In this document: in pieces, positions 6,458-8,346 of the stretch
Layout of the letters: the number at the start of each line of letters is the position of its first letter
Numbering within the stretch: the first letter of the stretch is position 1
Position numbers and translations under genes: made by a program
Assembly (NCBI GenBank): GCA_021202245.1
Contig: JAJQDK010000129.1
Coordinates: forward strand, 1 to 8,346
DNA length: 8,346 bases
Source of the DNA: Clostridiales bacterium
Lineage (GTDB): Bacteria; Bacillota; Clostridia; Oscillospirales; Acutalibacteraceae
Direction: 5' to 3'
The notes under the pieces: generated by a model
Told to the model about the DNA's origin: nothing
Seen by the model: the letters and a program-made list of their open reading frames with translations, nothing else
Databases searched by the model: none

Positions 6458-6566
6458 GTCCGCCGCAGGGGCGAACGCTCCTCAGGGTTTCGGCAGAGAT
6501 TATTTACTCTGCCGAAATTATGAAAAGGACTCCGCCACCTTTATAGGCGAGGGATTTTTGCGGCTT
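6458..6566 (+). ncRNA. Structured 5' leader, candidate cis-regulatory RNA (riboswitch-like)
   Basis: Several nested pairings can be drawn by hand. An outer stem joins GCCGCA (6462-6467) to TGCGGC (6559-6564). Inside it are a hairpin AGGGGCG/CGCTCCT (6467-6482), a perfect 11-bp hairpin TTTCGGCAGAG/CTCTGCCGAAA (6488-6517) with an 8-base loop, and a small CGCC/GGCG hairpin (6533-6549). An alternative closing pair is GTCC (6459-6462) with GGAC (6527-6530), which competes with the outer stem. The joining strands CTCAGGG and TTATGAAAAGGAC recall the CUCAGG...AAAAGGAC core of glycine riboswitches, but the usual 5' GGAGAG partner is missing, so I do not assign that class. It lies between promoter and start codon with no terminator hairpin and T-run, so control, if any, is more likely on translation or by another mechanism. 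Confidence 0.55.
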
Positions 6567-6596
6567 AGGTATTATTAACCTGCAAAACAGGGCATC

Positions 6597-6602
6597 GGGG
6601 GA
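6597..6602 (+). promoter_or_regulatory. Shine-Dalgarno site GGGGGA for the membrane-protein gene
   Basis: GGGGGA ends 9 bases before the ATG at 6612 and settles this start, which is followed directly by a signal peptide. Confidence 0.7.
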
Positions 6603-6611
6603 TTAAAATAA

Positions 6612-8346
6612 ATGATAATAAACGGGTTAAAAAAACTCTGCGCCGTGATGATGTGCGCAGTGATTGCAGCGGCAGGCACCTTGGTTTGCAGCGCAGCCAC
6701 TAACAGATATCAAATTTCAGAGCTTGACGATATGATAATTACTTTGCCCGATGATATGACCGCCGTTACAAGGTCAAGCAAGGATACGGACAAATATTTT
6801 TCCGTTTTCGGGCTTAATTACGATACCACTATGGAAAACTTTAAAAGCAGTGATATTTATCTTCAGGGTATGGATAATTCATCTGCGCTGACCGTTACGG
6901 TCACTATGACCAAGACAACCGAGAGCAGCGGAATTAAGAACTATAATCTCCTTGAGGACGGAGAGCTGACAGAGGTTAAAAATAATTTTCTCAATCAAAA
7001 CGAATATATTGCCTGCACCCCCGATGAAACGGGAAAGCTTGTATGGCTTTACTTTGACGTCAACGTAACCAACGACGGCAGGCTGATAGGCGCCTACCAA
7101 TCCAACACCGTTTATGACGGTATGAGTGTAAACATTACGCTGCAGCGCAACGAGGGCGACGTCACCGCTGAAGACTACGAAACATTCAAGGAGATTGTTT
7201 CGTCCGTAAGCTTTCTGAAGGAAAGCGCAGTAAGTCCGCTCACGATATACATAATAATCTGCGCCTGCGCCGTTGCGTTGATTGTGCTTGTACTGATTAT
7301 CATATTTGCCAAGCGCTCAAAAAAGCGCAGTAAGGTCAGCAAAAATAACGAGATTTTAAAGGAGCTTGCCGACAAATATAATCTGGATGACAACAGCTCC
7401 GATAAGCTCGACCTCGATATTTCGTATGAGGATACGGCGGCGGAGCCGGATGCTGACATTTCAACCCGCTTGCAGGGCTACGAGGATGAATCGGCATACT
7501 CCGATATTCCCGAAATACAGCCTTCAAAGCCAAAATACACCGAGGAAGAGGTAAACGCCGTTCTGGAGGATATAAGCGGAGCAAGCGAGGACGAGGGAAT
7601 AAGCGTTAAAATCTATCAGCGTGAGAGCGGCAAGACCGAAGCTGAGGAACCAAGCCGGACGGAGGACACTCATAGAATCGAGAATCTGTCGGATATTGAT
7701 TCGGACGACGAAAGCCTTGAAAGTCCCGAGGAAGAGGAAATTGAAGAAAAGAGCGATTATGCGGATAATATATTCGGAAAGGCTGTTAAGGAGGACTCCG
7801 ATGAGTTCAACAATGACGAGGAGCTTGTAAGGCAGGAGGCCAAGAAAACTAAATTTAACGACAGCGACGATTTCTTTGAAGAGGCGCCTAAAAGAACGGT
7901 TGGAGTGATAAGCAACAAGGAAATTGAGGATGCCGAGGACTATGACGTTATAAACGAGGTTGAAAAGCGTGTTTCTCAGGTGGAGAGAGAGGATGTTGAC
8001 GAGGGCGCCCCGATAGGCGAAACCTTAGGGAAAATAGGTAACGGAATAAAATCCTTTGCCGTTCATTTCGGATATTTCTGCCAAAATCTGCACAGAATGA
8101 TGAAGCGCAGAAAAGCCGCAAAGAAGCGCAGAAAGCAGAAAGAGGAACGCCGTGAGCGTGAAAGACAGCGCAGAGAGCGTGCAAGACTGCGCGCCGAACG
8201 TGAAAGACAGCAAAGACGCGAGATGCAGGATGGCGGACTTGTAAAGGTCCACAGCAAAAACGAGCGCAGAACACCGCAGAATCGCAGACCGAACGGCACT
8301 GCTTCTCAGCGCAGACCTCAGCAAGGAAAAAGACCCGGCTCATCAC
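6612..8346 (+). CDS. Signal-peptide, single-TM protein with acidic cytoplasmic region and Arg-rich tail (3' end outside window)
   Basis: Open for 578 codons to the window edge. Residues 1-29 form a Sec signal peptide (KK, hydrophobic core, cut after SAA near 29). The ectodomain, about 30-208, starts ISELDDMIITLPDDM, contains LVWLYFDVNVTNDG, and ends ETFKEIVSSVSF, loosely like PsbP/Mog1-type domains of Clostridia; that is a weak call. A single membrane helix covers about 212-232, followed by AKRSKKRSK, which predicts a cytoplasmic C-terminus. Residues about 245-465 are strongly acidic, low-complexity and probably disordered. From about 495 the tail becomes intensely basic (KRRKAAKKRRKQKEE, then RERERQRRERARLRAERE), with a Gln/Arg/Pro-rich end. 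It is the first gene of its own unit, behind a promoter and folded leader, and is more GC-rich than the genes before the terminator. I know no named function. Confidence 0.85.
   Translation, partial: MIINGLKKLCAVMMCAVIAAAGTLVCSAATNRYQISELDDMIITLPDDMTAVTRSSKDTDKYFSVFGLNYDTTMENFKSSDIYLQGMDNSSALTVTVTMTKTTESSGIKNYNLLEDGELTEVKNNFLNQNEYIACTPDETGKLVWLYFDVNVTNDGRLIGAYQSNTVYDGMSVNITLQRNEGDVTAEDYETFKEIVSSVSFLKESAVSPLTIYIIICACAVALIVLVLIIIFAKRSKKRSKVSKNNEILKELADKYNLDDNSSDKLDLDISYEDTAAEPDADISTRLQGYEDESAYSDIPEIQPSKPKYTEEEVNAVLEDISGASEDEGISVKIYQRESGKTEAEEPSRTEDTHRIENLSDIDSDDESLESPEEEEIEEKSDYADNIFGKAVKEDSDEFNNDEELVRQEAKKTKFNDSDDFFEEAPKRTVGVISNKEIEDAEDYDVINEVEKRVSQVEREDVDEGAPIGETLGKIGNGIKSFAVHFGYFCQNLHRMMKRRKAAKKRRKQKEERRERERQRRERARLRAERERQQRREMQDGGLVKVHSKNERRTPQNRRPNGTASQRRPQQGKRPGSS

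Noticed and set aside
6458..6566. Firm call of a glycine riboswitch
   Set aside because: Only the CUCAGG and AAAAGGAC-like strands match; the 5' GGAGAG strand and the usual junction order are missing.
7336..7584. Overlapping frames on both strands inside the membrane-protein gene
   Set aside because: They are shadows of the acidic low-complexity coding region, with no initiation signals.
7948..8346. Overlapping minus-strand reading frames up to 132 codons
   Set aside because: They arise from the Arg-rich codons of the + strand gene, are Cys/Ser/Arg-rich with no family pattern, and have no ribosome site.

Overview
The window reads as low-GC Firmicutes DNA, most likely a gut-type Clostridia (Oscillospiraceae/Ruminococcaceae-like). 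The signs are AT-rich codon use, G-rich Shine-Dalgarno sites (GAGGGG, GAGGTG, GGGGGA), a TTG start, a sigma-A-type promoter, and a plus-strand terminator of hairpin plus T-run. The species call is inference. All supported genes lie on the + strand.

Region 1 (1-5930) is a tightly packed surface-sugar operon entering from the left. In order it holds: a WecE/RffA-type aminotransferase making dTDP-4-amino-4,6-dideoxy-galactose (Fuc4N), whose 5' end is a (CAGA)n repeat; a membrane acyltransferase-3 gene whose frame breaks at a G7 tract; a GtrB/ArnC-type polyprenyl-phosphate glycosyltransferase; an ATP-grasp ligase; a left-handed beta-helix acyltransferase; a decayed CapA-like fragment; and two small SMR/EamA-type membrane proteins, the first with a frameshift near its N-terminus. 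A working model follows from the families. Fuc4N is made on dTDP, its amino group is probably acylated or aminoacylated, and the sugar is loaded on undecaprenyl phosphate by the GtrB-like enzyme. The SMR-like pair then flips it, and an enzyme outside the window transfers it to a surface polymer.

Region 2 (5931-6330) is decay and an operon end. It holds a degenerate third SMR-like C-terminus, a small acidic ORF of unknown origin, and a rho-independent terminator. From about 6330 to 6418 I see only A-rich spacer.

Region 3 (6419-8346) is a new transcription unit. A promoter (TTGTAA, 17 bp, TATAAT) is followed by a strongly folded leader of about 100 nt that looks like a cis-regulatory RNA. It precedes a long gene, open at the right edge, for a signal peptide-ectodomain-TM protein with an acidic cytoplasmic region and an extremely Arg-rich tail.

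The most notable pattern is simple-sequence tracts sitting in, or breaking, several genes of one surface-glycan operon: (CAGA)n in the aminotransferase, G7 in the acyltransferase, G6 in the glycosyltransferase and T-runs at the flippase frameshift. This is the architecture expected of a multi-switch phase-variable locus. Sequencing error, assembly-edge artefact or simple decay remain live alternatives.
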